Assembly (NCBI GenBank): GCA_016714745.1
Contig: JADKCG010000014.1
Coordinates: forward strand, 1 to 64,000
Length of the DNA: 64,000 bases
Source: Elusimicrobiota bacterium
GTDB taxonomy: Bacteria > Elusimicrobiota > Elusimicrobia > FEN-1173
Direction: 5' to 3'
This document shows positions 8,836 to 17,728 of this stretch, one piece after another. The notes beneath the pieces were generated by a model. That model did no database searches. It saw nothing but the letters and a program-made list of their open reading frames with translations, and was not told the DNA's origin. Positions within the stretch are counted from its first letter, which is position 1; every line of letters starts with the position of its first letter. Position numbers and translations under genes: made by a program.

Positions 8836-9968
8836 GGCGCCGTTCTCAGGGCATCGGCGGCAGATCGGATGGCGCGTTGAGCGTCTTCGTTCGCCGGATC
8901 GATCGACAGCGCTTCATTAAACTTCAAAATGGCCTCGTAAGGACGATTTTTTGAAATCAGGCGATGTCCTTCCCGAAGAAGCCCCCGCACCTCTGACGAT
9001 CGCCCCGGGGATCCCCAGGCCATGGACAGGCTAAGGATGTGCGCATCCCAGCCGCCTTGGAAACGAAAAGCGTAATCAAGTGTGGCACGACCCCAGTGGG
9101 CCCCCAACCCGAAGGCAAAGCCCGCGGGACCGCCAAGGCCGTCCCGCCAGCGCGTATTGTATCCCGCCCGTTCATAGAAAATGACCCCGCCGGTCGCCGC
9201 GATCCGAAATTCGGTTCCGACACCCAAAAATGAACGTTCCCTCTGCGGGAGTCCCGCATCCGCGGCAATCAACCAAAACTCTTTCAATCGGTAAGAGGCT
9301 CCCGCACGCCACAGAGATGGGAAGGGATCCGATTCCTGATCGTAAGTCAGTCGCCCGCCGCCGAAATAGGCCACCCCGGCACGGCCACGCCCCGAAGCGA
9401 AAGAGGGGGACAAAAGTCCTGCGTTAAAAGCCATCGTTTCCGCGGTATCCACAAGAGTGGACCGAACGTATTGTGCTCCCACCCCCCACGCCGCCCCCTC
9501 CCCCCGATCGGCAAACATCGTGCGCCCGCTCCCCACAGAGAGAGCCAGGGCCCGGGGTTCAAACGTTCCGAGATCGTTTCCCGCTTCATCTGTTTTGTCC
9601 ACTTCCCCGGCCCCCGCCACCCGAAGGGAAGTCCCCCACCCGCCACGTTCCCCAGCGGGCCAGGCCATCCCAAGATCGTTGACTTGCCCCTTGGCCTGGG
9701 GCGCGCCCTGAAGAAGAACGCTGGGCCTGGCCGATTGAGCCAAACCGGCCGGGTTCCAATGCAAGGATTCGGGGCCCTCGGAAAGAGAAACGTAAGCTTC
9801 CCCCAGGGCCACCGCCCGAGCACCGTACCCCACATTTAAAAAATCGGCCGCGCTCAATGCCATCGGGGCGATCCACAGGTAACACAGAACCCAAAGAAAT
9901 TCCCTCACCCTGCCCCCTCCCAAGGGGGAAAAGAAACCATTTTTGAAAATAGGTGCATGGAAGATCAT
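8832..9968 (-). CDS. PorV/PorQ-like outer-membrane barrel with C-terminal TPR
   Basis: A 378-residue protein. A signal peptide ends near Ala-41, followed by the typical PorV/UPF0164 opening, GARAVALGEAYVSLSEGPES and WNPAGLA, then alternating beta strands to about 320. Residues 328-378 form a single TPR-like hairpin pair (YEAILKFNEALSIDPANEDA), which is unusual for the family. The start codon overlaps the stop of the response regulator gene (ATGA). PorV proteins act as outer-membrane factors in FCB and related phyla, often linked to secretion of proteins with FlgD/Por-like C termini; the next gene encodes such a C terminus. The N-terminal 28 residues look derived from a common G/C-rich intergenic repeat, but the overlap supports this start. 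Confidence 0.8.
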   Translation of the reverse strand: MIFHAPIFKNGFFSPLGGGRVREFLWVLCYLWIAPMALSAADFLNVGYGARAVALGEAYVSLSEGPESLHWNPAGLAQSARPSVLLQGAPQAKGQVNDLGMAWPAGERGGWGTSLRVAGAGEVDKTDEAGNDLGTFEPRALALSVGSGRTMFADRGEGAAWGVGAQYVRSTLVDTAETMAFNAGLLSPSFASGRGRAGVAYFGGGRLTYDQESDPFPSLWRAGASYRLKEFWLIAADAGLPQRERSFLGVGTEFRIAATGGVIFYERAGYNTRWRDGLGGPAGFAFGLGAHWGRATLDYAFRFQGGWDAHILSLSMAWGSPGRSSEVRGLLREGHRLISKNRPYEAILKFNEALSIDPANEDAQRAIRSAADALRTAP

Positions 9969-10663
9969 CCGTTCTCTTCCTCGAGTTCAGCGGACTCCGC
10001 GCTCAAAATGCCGAGCTTGATGGCCAAACAAACGGCGTGGGCTTGGTTGCGCGCACCAAGTTTTTCGTAGGTGTTCTCCAAATGTTTGCGGATGGTCCTT
10101 TCGGAACCACTTAACTCCTTGGCGATCTCCTTCATCGACAATCCCCGAAACCCCGCCAGCCCCAACACCCGAATTTCTGTTTCCGTCAATGAGGGGAGCC
10201 CCCGCGCCACCCGGTCAACGGCCAATCCGCGCAGGGCGGAAAACACATGGCCTCGGACCCGGTCGGGTTTCTCTGATTCCCGCTCTAACCAGTGCGCCAC
10301 ATGGTCAACGACTTCCTTTGCGCCCATCTGGCCCTTAAAAAGATAATCGTCCGCGCCCGCTCGAATCGCGTCCACCACATGAGCTTGGTCATCGTGCATG
10401 GAGAACACGATCAAACGCGTGGCCGGACAGGCGCTGCAAATTTCCGCCAAGGCCTGAAGTCCGTTCTTTCCCGGAAGGCCCAGATCCAATAGGACCAGAT
10501 CGGGCCCGTGCTTTTTGGCCTGTTCCACCGCCGATAAACCGTCCCCGCATTGGGCCACCACGTCCAACCGCCGCGGATAAAAATCCGCCACCGCCGCGGC
10601 GATGGATTCCCGCATGGCGGGATGGTCGTCCACCAAAATAAGCCGAAACTTTTGATTAACCAC
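9965..10663 (-). CDS. NarL/FixJ-family response regulator
   Basis: A 232-residue protein starting at GTG 10663 with GGAGG just upstream, overlapping the kinase stop by 8 bp. The receiver domain (5-125) has the acidic pair D12-D13, the phosphoacceptor Asp-60 in LVLLDLGLPG and Lys-110. The C-terminal LuxR-type HTH (about 155-220) contains LTETEIRVLGLAG and KEIAKELSGSERTIRKHL. It is the partner of the adjacent kinase. Its likely targets include this operon, though no operator could be recognised. Confidence 0.92.
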   Translation of the reverse strand: MVNQKFRLILVDDHPAMRESIAAAVADFYPRRLDVVAQCGDGLSAVEQAKKHGPDLVLLDLGLPGKNGLQALAEICSACPATRLIVFSMHDDQAHVVDAIRAGADDYLFKGQMGAKEVVDHVAHWLERESEKPDRVRGHVFSALRGLAVDRVARGLPSLTETEIRVLGLAGFRGLSMKEIAKELSGSERTIRKHLENTYEKLGARNQAHAVCLAIKLGILSAESAELEEENG

Positions 10664-12317
10664 GATCTCCTCCGCCCGCCGAATGGTTCAAAGGAAAACC
10701 CATCGCCAACGTCGCGCCCTTGGCAGAATTATTTTCAAGCCGAACAACCCCGCCGCTTCGTTCCACGGCCCGTTTGATGATACCCAATCCGAGCCCCGTC
10801 CCGCTGGGTTTGGTGGTCAGAAAATCCGTAAATAATTTTGCGCGCACTTCCTCCGGAACGCCGCGCCCATCGTCAATAACGGAAATCCATCCCTGTTCCT
10901 TCACCGGATCCACCGACACAACCACGTGGGATCCCCCGGATTCAAAAGCGTTACGAAGAGCGTTCCCCAACGCGCGGCGGACCTCGTCGATGTCCAACTG
11001 AACTTGAAGGCCGGGAACAGGGTCCCGCATCTCCACATCAATTCCCGAGGGGACCGGCGTGCGGGACACGGCCTCCCGCACGAATGCCCCTAAGGCCACA
11101 ACGCTTAACCGTGGAGGGCGTTCACGGCCCAGTGTGAGCAGTTCCTCTATAGATTCTATCCCGCCAACGATTTCTTGGTCAATGATGTTCAGGTGTTTAT
11201 GGGCCACGTCGTCCGCGCCGGAAGAGTGACGACGAACCACCGCCAGACTTTCCCGAATGGCGGTCAAAGGTTGGCGAAGATCGTGGCCGATACGGTGGAC
11301 CAGGAGGCCCACCGTGGACTGGCGAACTTTTGCCTCCAACACTCCCTGGGCTTCCCGTAGCCGGGCCGCCACAACGCCGATCTCGTCCCGGGACGTTGCG
11401 CCAACTCCGGTTTTAAACCGCCCCACAGACAGATCTTCCACGGCTTTCCGAATATCCGACAGGGGTCTTACCAGAGACCGCGCGACCGCAAAACCAAAAA
11501 CCAGCGCGGCCACAATGGCCAGAACCAAACCCCATAAAACCCGCTGTCGAACACGTCTCTCTAAGGCGAACACCACTCGCTCCGGCTGTTCCAACACCAC
11601 GGTCCAACCCAACGCGGGGATCCCCGTTTTCACTCCCAATCGTTTTTCTCCCTCTGACGCAAGAGAACGTTTTGCTTCCGCTTTTTTAAAATAATCGATG
11701 TCCGAGGAATGGGCGACCAGCCGGCCCTGGGCGTCAAAAACCCGAAGGATCGCACCCTCCCCCATTTCTTGCCCCCGCATCCGGGCGCTGAGATCCAACA
11801 AGTTTAGTCGGCCAGCCAAATAGCCGGAGGAACGGCCCCCCTGCAATTCCAGCAGTGCGCAAAAGGGAAGCAGAGGATATCTGGCGGTTGAGAATTGGAC
11901 AGGTCCAAAGTAGACGTTTTGGGTTTGGGCCGCCCGCACGGCGGAAGGCGCATCCGAAAGAAGGGTTCCCCGCCCATCCCGGGAGCGGGAGAGGCGTTCA
12001 ATTTCTTTGCCAGCAGGATCGAGCAAGGCCAACTCTGAAAACATGGAGCCGTTGTTCAGAAGTGATTCCAGGGCCGCCGCCCGGCGCGCGGGAGATTGCA
12101 AATCGGCGCTCCCGCGAACAACACCCAAAAGACTCCCCACATTATCCAAATAAGAAAGCACGCGCTCGGCCGTGCGATGCACGGTAATGTCCTGCTGAGA
12201 AAGAGCGGACAGACGGAGAGATCGTTCCATTTCCTGAAGGAGAAGTCCCCCCGCCACGAACAACGGGAGGAGCGACACCGCCAAAAAAGCCAACAGAAGT
12301 TTATGGAATATTTTCAT
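10656..12317 (-). CDS. Membrane sensor histidine kinase (Cache-like, HAMP, HisKA, HATPase)
   Basis: A 553-residue protein starting at ATG 12317, which has GAGGA upstream; a possible TTG at 12329 is less likely. Two membrane segments (about 5-28 and 260-282) enclose an extracytoplasmic Cache-like sensor. A HAMP linker follows, then the H-box HRIGHDLRQPLTAIRE with phospho-His about 345, an N-box (ALRNAFESGG), G1 (DDGRGVPEE) and G2 (GTGLGLGI). The gene overlaps the end of the OmpA-like gene and the start of the regulator gene. The ligand is unknown; the cluster context suggests a glycan or envelope signal. Confidence 0.92.
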   Translation of the reverse strand: MKIFHKLLLAFLAVSLLPLFVAGGLLLQEMERSLRLSALSQQDITVHRTAERVLSYLDNVGSLLGVVRGSADLQSPARRAAALESLLNNGSMFSELALLDPAGKEIERLSRSRDGRGTLLSDAPSAVRAAQTQNVYFGPVQFSTARYPLLPFCALLELQGGRSSGYLAGRLNLLDLSARMRGQEMGEGAILRVFDAQGRLVAHSSDIDYFKKAEAKRSLASEGEKRLGVKTGIPALGWTVVLEQPERVVFALERRVRQRVLWGLVLAIVAALVFGFAVARSLVRPLSDIRKAVEDLSVGRFKTGVGATSRDEIGVVAARLREAQGVLEAKVRQSTVGLLVHRIGHDLRQPLTAIRESLAVVRRHSSGADDVAHKHLNIIDQEIVGGIESIEELLTLGRERPPRLSVVALGAFVREAVSRTPVPSGIDVEMRDPVPGLQVQLDIDEVRRALGNALRNAFESGGSHVVVSVDPVKEQGWISVIDDGRGVPEEVRAKLFTDFLTTKPSGTGLGLGIIKRAVERSGGVVRLENNSAKGATLAMGFPLNHSAGGGDRG

Positions 12318-13635
12318 CCGATTCCTCAAAAACCACCACCGCCTCCGGTCCGCCTTCCCCAGACAGCTCGCCCACCCGAATGCGCCCCTCAGGAACGCCG
12401 AGCCTCAACAGTTCTTCCCTTACCCAACCGGCCCGCTGACCAGCGAGAGGGCGGGGGTTTTTCTCGCTGGCCCCAGCGCTTCCCGCCACGGAAACTTTTT
12501 TGCCCGGATTGATCGTAAGGAGGTACGCCACCCGAGCCGCCACGTCCCGCTCTCGTTGAATGGGAACGGCGGCATTGTCTTGAAATCGGATGACAACCCG
12601 GTGTTGTCTCTGGGCCGGCAAGGAAGGTTCTGTGGGAGAGGGCGCCGGCCGTGTCAAAACTGCGGGCTGAACGACGGAGAAGGAGACAGTGTCCGTGGCC
12701 AGAAGGTCTTCTCCCCACCCCGAAACCGTCAACCGCGCGACATACCGTCCCGGCGCGGCCCTCCGCCCTTCATCGTCGTGGCCGTCCCAACGGACCTGAG
12801 TGAGGACGGTCGAAGGTCCTTCAAACGAGCGAGACACTCCTCCCTGTTCATCCATTAATTTCAAATTCCAACGACGCCCCTTTTCAGAGTCGAGGATAAA
12901 AAGCGAAAACATCATTTCCTCCACTGACCCCAACTTCAATTGCGACGGGTCCGCCCGGACCAACACCCCTGGAAGAGACATTCCCTCCGATCCGGCGGTG
13001 GGCTGTCGAGGAGAAACCGAAATCGTTAAACCGGGGCTCGCCCCCGGAAGAGATCGAAGGGTGAGCCGTCTCGAGGAGAACCCGCCTTCTCTCACCAAAC
13101 GTTCGGCAAGAAAAAGTGCCTCCCGGGAGATCCCCCGGTCACCCGTTGAAGGGAACTCCGACATGACAGTAACCCAGGCCCCGGGAACCGTTGCGATAAA
13201 AGCCGTCAGTGCGTCCCGGACGGACCCGTCCTCAAAAAGCCCAGCCGGACAACGAAGGACATGGGATTCGTCGTCGCGGTCAACCTGAACGCCTCCTTTC
13301 CGTGTTAAGTGGTTTAGAGCAGATTCCCGTAACGCCAACATGCCCCGCGCCTGGTTCACCGTTTCGGAAAGAGCGTCTTTCTCTCGTTGCGCGGCCAATG
13401 CCTCCGCGCATCGGGCAATGTATCCGTGCGTTTCGCCGTAAGGCCCCGCCGCGACCTGAACTTGTAGAAACAAACTCAGCGCTTCAGAATACATTCCTGC
13501 TGAATAGTTTCGGAGAGCGCTGGCATAGAGGGACTGAACAGAAAGGGATGGCGGACCTTCCACGGAGAGACAGACCCCTGTGGCGAATAATAGGAAACCA
13601 AGGACCGCCAGGCGTTGAAAGGAGAGCGAGCGCAT
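12301..13635 (-). CDS. Secreted FlgD-like/OmpA-like envelope protein
   Basis: 444 residues when started at MRSLSF (13635). The frame is open to 13683, but that start abuts the toxin stop. A signal peptide is followed by a TPR-like region (YASALRNYSAGMYSEALSLF), a middle Ig/FlgD-like domain (WDGHDDEGRRAAPGRY) and a C-terminal OmpA-like domain (VVIRFQDNAAVPI through LRLGVPEGRIRVGE). The OmpA part suggests peptidoglycan association. TTACCA, an 18-bp spacer and TACAAT lie upstream, so this may be the first gene of the operon that continues with the two-component system. Confidence 0.7.
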   Translation of the reverse strand: MRSLSFQRLAVLGFLLFATGVCLSVEGPPSLSVQSLYASALRNYSAGMYSEALSLFLQVQVAAGPYGETHGYIARCAEALAAQREKDALSETVNQARGMLALRESALNHLTRKGGVQVDRDDESHVLRCPAGLFEDGSVRDALTAFIATVPGAWVTVMSEFPSTGDRGISREALFLAERLVREGGFSSRRLTLRSLPGASPGLTISVSPRQPTAGSEGMSLPGVLVRADPSQLKLGSVEEMMFSLFILDSEKGRRWNLKLMDEQGGVSRSFEGPSTVLTQVRWDGHDDEGRRAAPGRYVARLTVSGWGEDLLATDTVSFSVVQPAVLTRPAPSPTEPSLPAQRQHRVVIRFQDNAAVPIQRERDVAARVAYLLTINPGKKVSVAGSAGASEKNPRPLAGQRAGWVREELLRLGVPEGRIRVGELSGEGGPEAVVVFEESDENIP

Positions 13636-13679
13636 TTCAAACCTATTGTATCCACTCCGCAAGGCCTTTGGTAATGTCC

Positions 13680-14093
13680 TCACTTTTCCAGAGTCAGACC
13701 CATTTGATGAGCGGCACGGCCAAGTTTATCGTCAGCGGTGAACAAAGGAGCGCGATGGATTTCGGCAAGAGCCAGAAAAAGAGAATCGTAGATGGTCAGG
13801 TGATGACGATGGGCGATGTCCGATGAGAGACGAAGGAGATCGCGATGACCGTATAGCCGAATCGGCAGTTCTAAAATATCATTGAGAAGTCCTTTGAATT
13901 CCGAGGGAGAGAGAAGCCTCGCCGCTTTCTTTTTGTGCAAAACGTGGGCGGCTTCGGCGATCATCAGTTCGGGCGCCATCAGAACGGCTTCCGCCCGCCA
14001 CGCGCTTTTCAGCAGATCGTCCAGGCCGTCCGGGACGGGCCCGTCCGGAATAAAAAGACGCAATAACGCGGACGTATCAACAACAGCAATCAC
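13680..14093 (-). CDS. PIN-domain toxin (VapC/FitB type)
   Basis: A 137-residue PIN ribonuclease. The GTG start at 14093 overlaps the antitoxin stop (GTGA), which decides it over the longer open frame. Acidic active-site residues are visible: Asp-6 in VVDTSALLRLF, Glu in MIAEAAHVL, and Asp in TIYDSLFLALAE and LFTADDKL. Family members cleave RNA and are neutralised by the partner antitoxin. Confidence 0.88.
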   Translation of the reverse strand: MIAVVDTSALLRLFIPDGPVPDGLDDLLKSAWRAEAVLMAPELMIAEAAHVLHKKKAARLLSPSEFKGLLNDILELPIRLYGHRDLLRLSSDIAHRHHLTIYDSLFLALAEIHRAPLFTADDKLGRAAHQMGLTLEK

Positions 14094-14317
14094 CGCGATC
14101 GTTCTCGACGGATTTCGGAAACAATCGGGCCCCAACGCCTCCCGCGGAGGCGCTGACGCCAACGCGCCGGCGAAGACGTTTCTGAAGAGAGAACCGCCGA
14201 TTCCCTTTCAAGAATAGCGAGAATCTGCTGGTGAAGACTGCGATGATTGCGTCGCGACCAGTCCCGCAAACGATCGTAAACGCCATCCGGTATGCCTCGT
14301 AGACTCAGCGCGTGCAT
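14090..14317 (-). CDS. FitA-like ribbon-helix-helix antitoxin
   Basis: 75 residues starting at MHALSLRGIP. GGAGG lies five bases upstream of ATG 14317, which favours it over an in-frame ATG four codons earlier. The N-terminal half (LRGIPDGVYDRLRDWSRRNH then SLHQQILAILERE) is a typical FitA/Arc-like RHH domain; the basic C-terminal tail would bind the toxin. Overlapped by the toxin gene, as is usual for these modules. Confidence 0.85.
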   Translation of the reverse strand: MHALSLRGIPDGVYDRLRDWSRRNHRSLHQQILAILERESAVLSSETSSPARWRQRLRGRRWGPIVSEIRRERSR

Positions 14318-14333
14318 AAGGTCCTCCATGATT

Positions 14334-14352
14334 TGATATCAAAATGGTATCA
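14334..14352 (-). promoter_or_regulatory. Probable antitoxin operator
   Basis: TGATATCA (14334-14341) and TGGTATCA (14345-14352) are inverted with 7 of 8 positions matching. It lies 17 bases upstream of the antitoxin start, a usual place for autoregulation by an RHH protein. Confidence 0.5.
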
Positions 14353-14389
14353 CTGAGACGAGTAATTATCAATCCCTTTTTTTTCTTTT

Positions 14390-14685
14390 CTTTCATGGGC
14401 TGGGCGTAGGTGGTGAGTCGGGGCCGAACGGAATCTCCCAGAGTGAGCCCGTCGAGACCCATCAACGCCACATCCTGGGGGCAACGAATTTGAAGGATCT
14501 CCATTCCTTTCGAGCGATGATGAAACCGGATATTGTTTTCCCGCAGAGCCTTCACATATCCTTCACGACGACTTCGCAAATGGAGCTCCCGGTCGATCCA
14601 CGATCAGGTCGATTTCCCCGTCCCTCTCGGGACGAAGAGAAAGAACAAATGTCCGGGGGGAAGAACTTGAAGTCTCTGGAACATA
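14390..14685 (-). pseudogene. Chimeric remnant: DUF4143 ATPase N terminus joined to LacI-type C terminus
   Basis: From ATG 14685 the frame reads MFQRLQVLPPGH then FFLFVPRGTGKST, a clear AAA_14/DUF4143 start with Walker A, and hits TGA right after it. The same frame then gives SRREGYVKALRENN and, further on, CPQDVALMGLDG and RPRLTTYAQPMKE, which match the effector-binding domain of LacI-family regulators with an internal deletion. Neither part is functional. The upstream inverted repeat of the ATPase gene survives intact. The LacI part may once have controlled the nearby glycosidase genes. Confidence 0.6.
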
Positions 14686-14713
14686 CTCCATTTTTACACG
14701 CTAAAAATGGAGC
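14683..14713 (-). promoter_or_regulatory. Inverted-repeat promoter of the dead DUF4143 copy
   Basis: CTCCATTTTT (14687-14696) and AAAAATGGAG (14704-14713) are perfect 10-bp arms with a 7-bp spacer, directly before ATG 14685. On the minus strand a TAAAAA box is followed by six bases and ATG. The arms resemble those of copy 1 (CTCCAT / ATGGAG). Confidence 0.6.
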
Positions 14714-14798
14714 AATGTCATTGGCAACACAACGCAAGAGCTTGGAAGCCTTGGGTTCTGCCAGCGTTTGGAAAAGTTGTTGACTTTGGAAAATCCGA

Positions 14799-16394
14799 TC
14801 AATACTCCTTGAGGATTTTGAGATAGTCCCGGTCCACGGCCATCCCCCGGTATTTGTCCAGAGCGATGCCCTGGCGTTTGGGGTCGAAGGGACCAAATTC
14901 GCCCTTGAAAGCCCATAGACACCAACTGAAACCAGCATCCTGAAAGGCTTTCAACTTGGCTTCTTGGAGGGCCATGGACACATCGTGGGGAACACGATTA
15001 TATACACCGAACTCGCCTATCACCACCTCGACCCCGCGTTGTGACGCGGCGATCCACTCCCCCAGGGCAAAGGGGTCATCAGGCAAGGGATTGCCATTGG
15101 GGTCCTCCTTAAGCACCCGAAGGTCCTTCATATCCTCCGATAAAAAATAAGAGTCCTGCAGTTTCCCCCACTCCATGTAAGACGGGGAGAAGACCTTCTT
15201 CTCTCTGCCGGGAAGCCCCACGCTGATTTCACTGAAGGTAAGCCAGTCCCCCTGAATATATTCAAACGCAATTTCCTTGGCGGCCGCTTTAAGCTGGACA
15301 CTGTATTCCCGGTCATAAATATTTTGGTAGATCTTCCATTGTTTGGAATACAGAGCCTTCTTCCATTCCCCTTGGCCGGGCCCCTGCTTGAAATCCTTTG
15401 TGAGGATCCCCTTGCCGTCCGCGCGAAGTTCCAGCCGCCCGTCCATGGATACCTGGCCAACTCGGATCGCAACCGTCGCGCCCTTCGGAAAAGTTCCCGA
15501 GATGCGGAGGGTCCGTTTGGCACTGTCTTTTTGTTTGTTGGGCCCGTAGAGATAGCTGTTAAGATGGATCGGCGGCCAGACAGGAACAGGCCATGATTTG
15601 GCCCCTTCAATCCAGGGCGCATGATAATGGGTCAACATGAAAGGCTCGTAACAATGCTTGGAAAGGATAAAGGACTCTTTCAGCGCCGCCTCCACAAGCA
15701 GGGGATCGAGGCCCGCCCCACCGTTCAACCCGTCCACCACCACTGGTCGATCGGCCCGAACTTCCCTGATGCGGTGGGCGGCCTCCACCATGAGCCCCAC
15801 GTAAGTGGGAGCGTCCGTCCCGGTGGGTTCATTCAAGAGATTGAACATGAGATAACCCGGCGGCACGCGTTTGTAACGCCTGGCAAACATCGCCCAATGG
15901 TCCAGGAACGCTTTCCGGGAAGCGGCGTCTGTCCAGAGGCTCCCGCGCTGATTCTCGGGCACCTTGGCCGGGGAGGGGATCCCGTCCGGATCATGGATAC
16001 AGAACCCCGGGGCGCGGTGAATGTTGAGCATGACCCGGATGCCCCTCGCCATGCACCACGCGACGGCCTGATCAATCTGTTTGAGACTGGCCTCGTCGAA
16101 CCCAGTCCAGTCCCCCTTCCGCGTATAGCAACGGTAATCCAGGGGAAGACGAACGACGTTAAACCCCTGCTCCGCGATCGTGTCAAAGTCCGACTGGACA
16201 TACCCCGAGTTAGACCATTCCAGGGCGTACTTCCCCTCCACGTTAAAACCCCGAAGCCGTCCGGTGGAGGCCTTCACCGATGAGGGAGGTTTGAAGGTCA
16301 CCTCCCGAGCCATGGCCGCCACTACGAGAAAGAACAAAGCAAGATGTATCGAGAGAATTTTGATCCCCTTGCAAAAACAGAGCAGTTTCTTCAT
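14799..16394 (-). CDS. Secreted GH5-family glycosidase (cellulase-like)
   Basis: 531 residues from ATG 16394, which has GGGGAG before it; the longer open frame would overlap the GH1 gene. Signal peptide, then a GH5-type barrel: RGFNVEGKYALEW, VVRLPLDYRCY, the acid/base Glu in FNLLNEPTG (about 188) and the nucleophile Glu in VVIGEFGVYN (about 458). Residues of roughly 290-420 form an insertion that looks like a beta-sandwich (RTLRISGTFPKGATVAIRVG). Ends with WCLWAFKGEFGPFD, typical of the barrel's last strand. It follows the GH1 gene by 25 bp, so external cleavage by GH5 and internal cleavage by GH1 is a sensible pairing. Confidence 0.85.
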   Translation of the reverse strand: MKKLLCFCKGIKILSIHLALFFLVVAAMAREVTFKPPSSVKASTGRLRGFNVEGKYALEWSNSGYVQSDFDTIAEQGFNVVRLPLDYRCYTRKGDWTGFDEASLKQIDQAVAWCMARGIRVMLNIHRAPGFCIHDPDGIPSPAKVPENQRGSLWTDAASRKAFLDHWAMFARRYKRVPPGYLMFNLLNEPTGTDAPTYVGLMVEAAHRIREVRADRPVVVDGLNGGAGLDPLLVEAALKESFILSKHCYEPFMLTHYHAPWIEGAKSWPVPVWPPIHLNSYLYGPNKQKDSAKRTLRISGTFPKGATVAIRVGQVSMDGRLELRADGKGILTKDFKQGPGQGEWKKALYSKQWKIYQNIYDREYSVQLKAAAKEIAFEYIQGDWLTFSEISVGLPGREKKVFSPSYMEWGKLQDSYFLSEDMKDLRVLKEDPNGNPLPDDPFALGEWIAASQRGVEVVIGEFGVYNRVPHDVSMALQEAKLKAFQDAGFSWCLWAFKGEFGPFDPKRQGIALDKYRGMAVDRDYLKILKEY

Positions 16395-16419
16395 TGGACT
16401 CCCCTTTACAAAACGGTGC

Positions 16420-17728
16420 TTATTCATTCTCTTGCCGAAACTTCCGAAACCATTGGGCGCTGGATTTGGGGATCCGGCGTTGGGTGGGATAATCCACGTA
16501 CACCAACCCAAACCGTTGAGTGAATCCCCGTTCCCATTCAAAATTGTCCATGAGGGACCAAATAAAAATGCCATCCAGGGGGACCCCCTCCTTCTTGGCC
16601 CGGACAGCCTGTTCCAGATACGATTGAAGAAAAGCGATGCGATCCGGATCGTGAACTTGCCCGCGCGCATCCACAACATCGGGGAAAGCACAACCGGTTT
16701 CAGAAATAAGAATGGACGCGGGGCGATACTCCCTGTGGATTGCCGTTAATCCGTGATAAACGCACTCTGGCACAACAGGCCATCCCATGGTGGTGTGCGG
16801 TTGGGTGAGAGGAAAAGGAACCGTTTCCCAGCCCGCGGGGGTGGCGCGAACACGCACCCCGTGATACACATTCAACCCGTAAAAATCCACGGGGGTTGAA
16901 ATTATTTTCATATCTCCAGACATGATCTCGGCCAATCCCCCCTCCGGATACTGTCCGCGGAACAACGGATCCAACCAAAGGGCATTCTCCGCCCGCCAAG
17001 CGATCTGAGCGGCTGTCGTGTCTTCAGTGGATGACGTGTGGGGGATCTTGACGGCGGAATTATCGGCCAGGCCGATTTGGGCTGGGGCCTGCGATTCTTG
17101 ACGAACAGCCGAGACCGCCAGGCCATGGGCCAAGAGAAGGTGATGGGCCACCTGACGGAGCACGGCCGGTTTTTCGTGAAGACCTGGTGCGTGAGTGCCG
17201 TCTCGATATCCCAGCTCAAGGACGACGCGGGGCTCATTCAGCGTGATCCAATGGCGAACCCTGTCGGACAGGGCGCGCGCCACAACGGAGGAAAATTCCT
17301 GAAAACGGAGGGCCGTGTCGCGGTTTTTCCATCCGCCCCGATCTTCGAGAAACTGCGGAAGCTCCCAGTGGTAGAGAGTAAGGAGAGGCGTGATTTTGTG
17401 CGCGAGGAGAACATCCACCAAACGACCATAGAAATCCAACCCGCGGGAATTGAGGGACCGCGATGTGCCGTCCGTTTGAATGCGCGGCCAGGAAACGGAA
17501 AATCGGTAGGCCGTGAGGCCACGCTCCGCCATGAGCGCAACGTCTCCCCGAAACCTTGAAAAGTGGTCACAGGCGACGGTCGCTTGACTTCCGTCGGAAA
17601 TTTTTCCCGGCAACTGGGAGAATCGGTCCCAAACGGACTCCCCGCCCTCCCACCCCAACTCCCTCGATTTGATAGGCCGAGGTGGCAACACCCCATAAAA
17701 ATTTTCCCCTGCGTTTTTGGATAGTCAT
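16420..17728 (-). CDS. GH1 beta-glucosidase (apparent frameshift)
   Basis: A family 1 beta-glycosidase of about 435 residues. The start ATG 17728 overlaps the stop of the upstream gene (ATGA). The N terminus KFLWGVATSAYQIEG is in one frame and the rest (GWEGGESVWDRF onwards) in another. Removing one G from the GGGG run near 17,659 joins them. Acid/base Glu is in WITLNEPR (about 163) and the nucleophile Glu in LISETGCAF (about 341). No signal peptide, so it is cytoplasmic and would hydrolyse imported beta-glucosides or related oligosaccharides. The total length of 1,309 bp fits one extra base; a sequencing or consensus error is at least as likely as a true mutation. Confidence 0.8.

Noticed and set aside
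14799..16394. GH5 protein as a mannanase of the mannan locus
   Set aside because: It is more than 12 kb from that locus, clusters with GH1, and substrate cannot be told from the motifs seen.
16395..16691. N-terminal extension of the GH5 gene
   Set aside because: It lies inside the GH1 coding region; the signal peptide and ribosome site mark the start at 16394.
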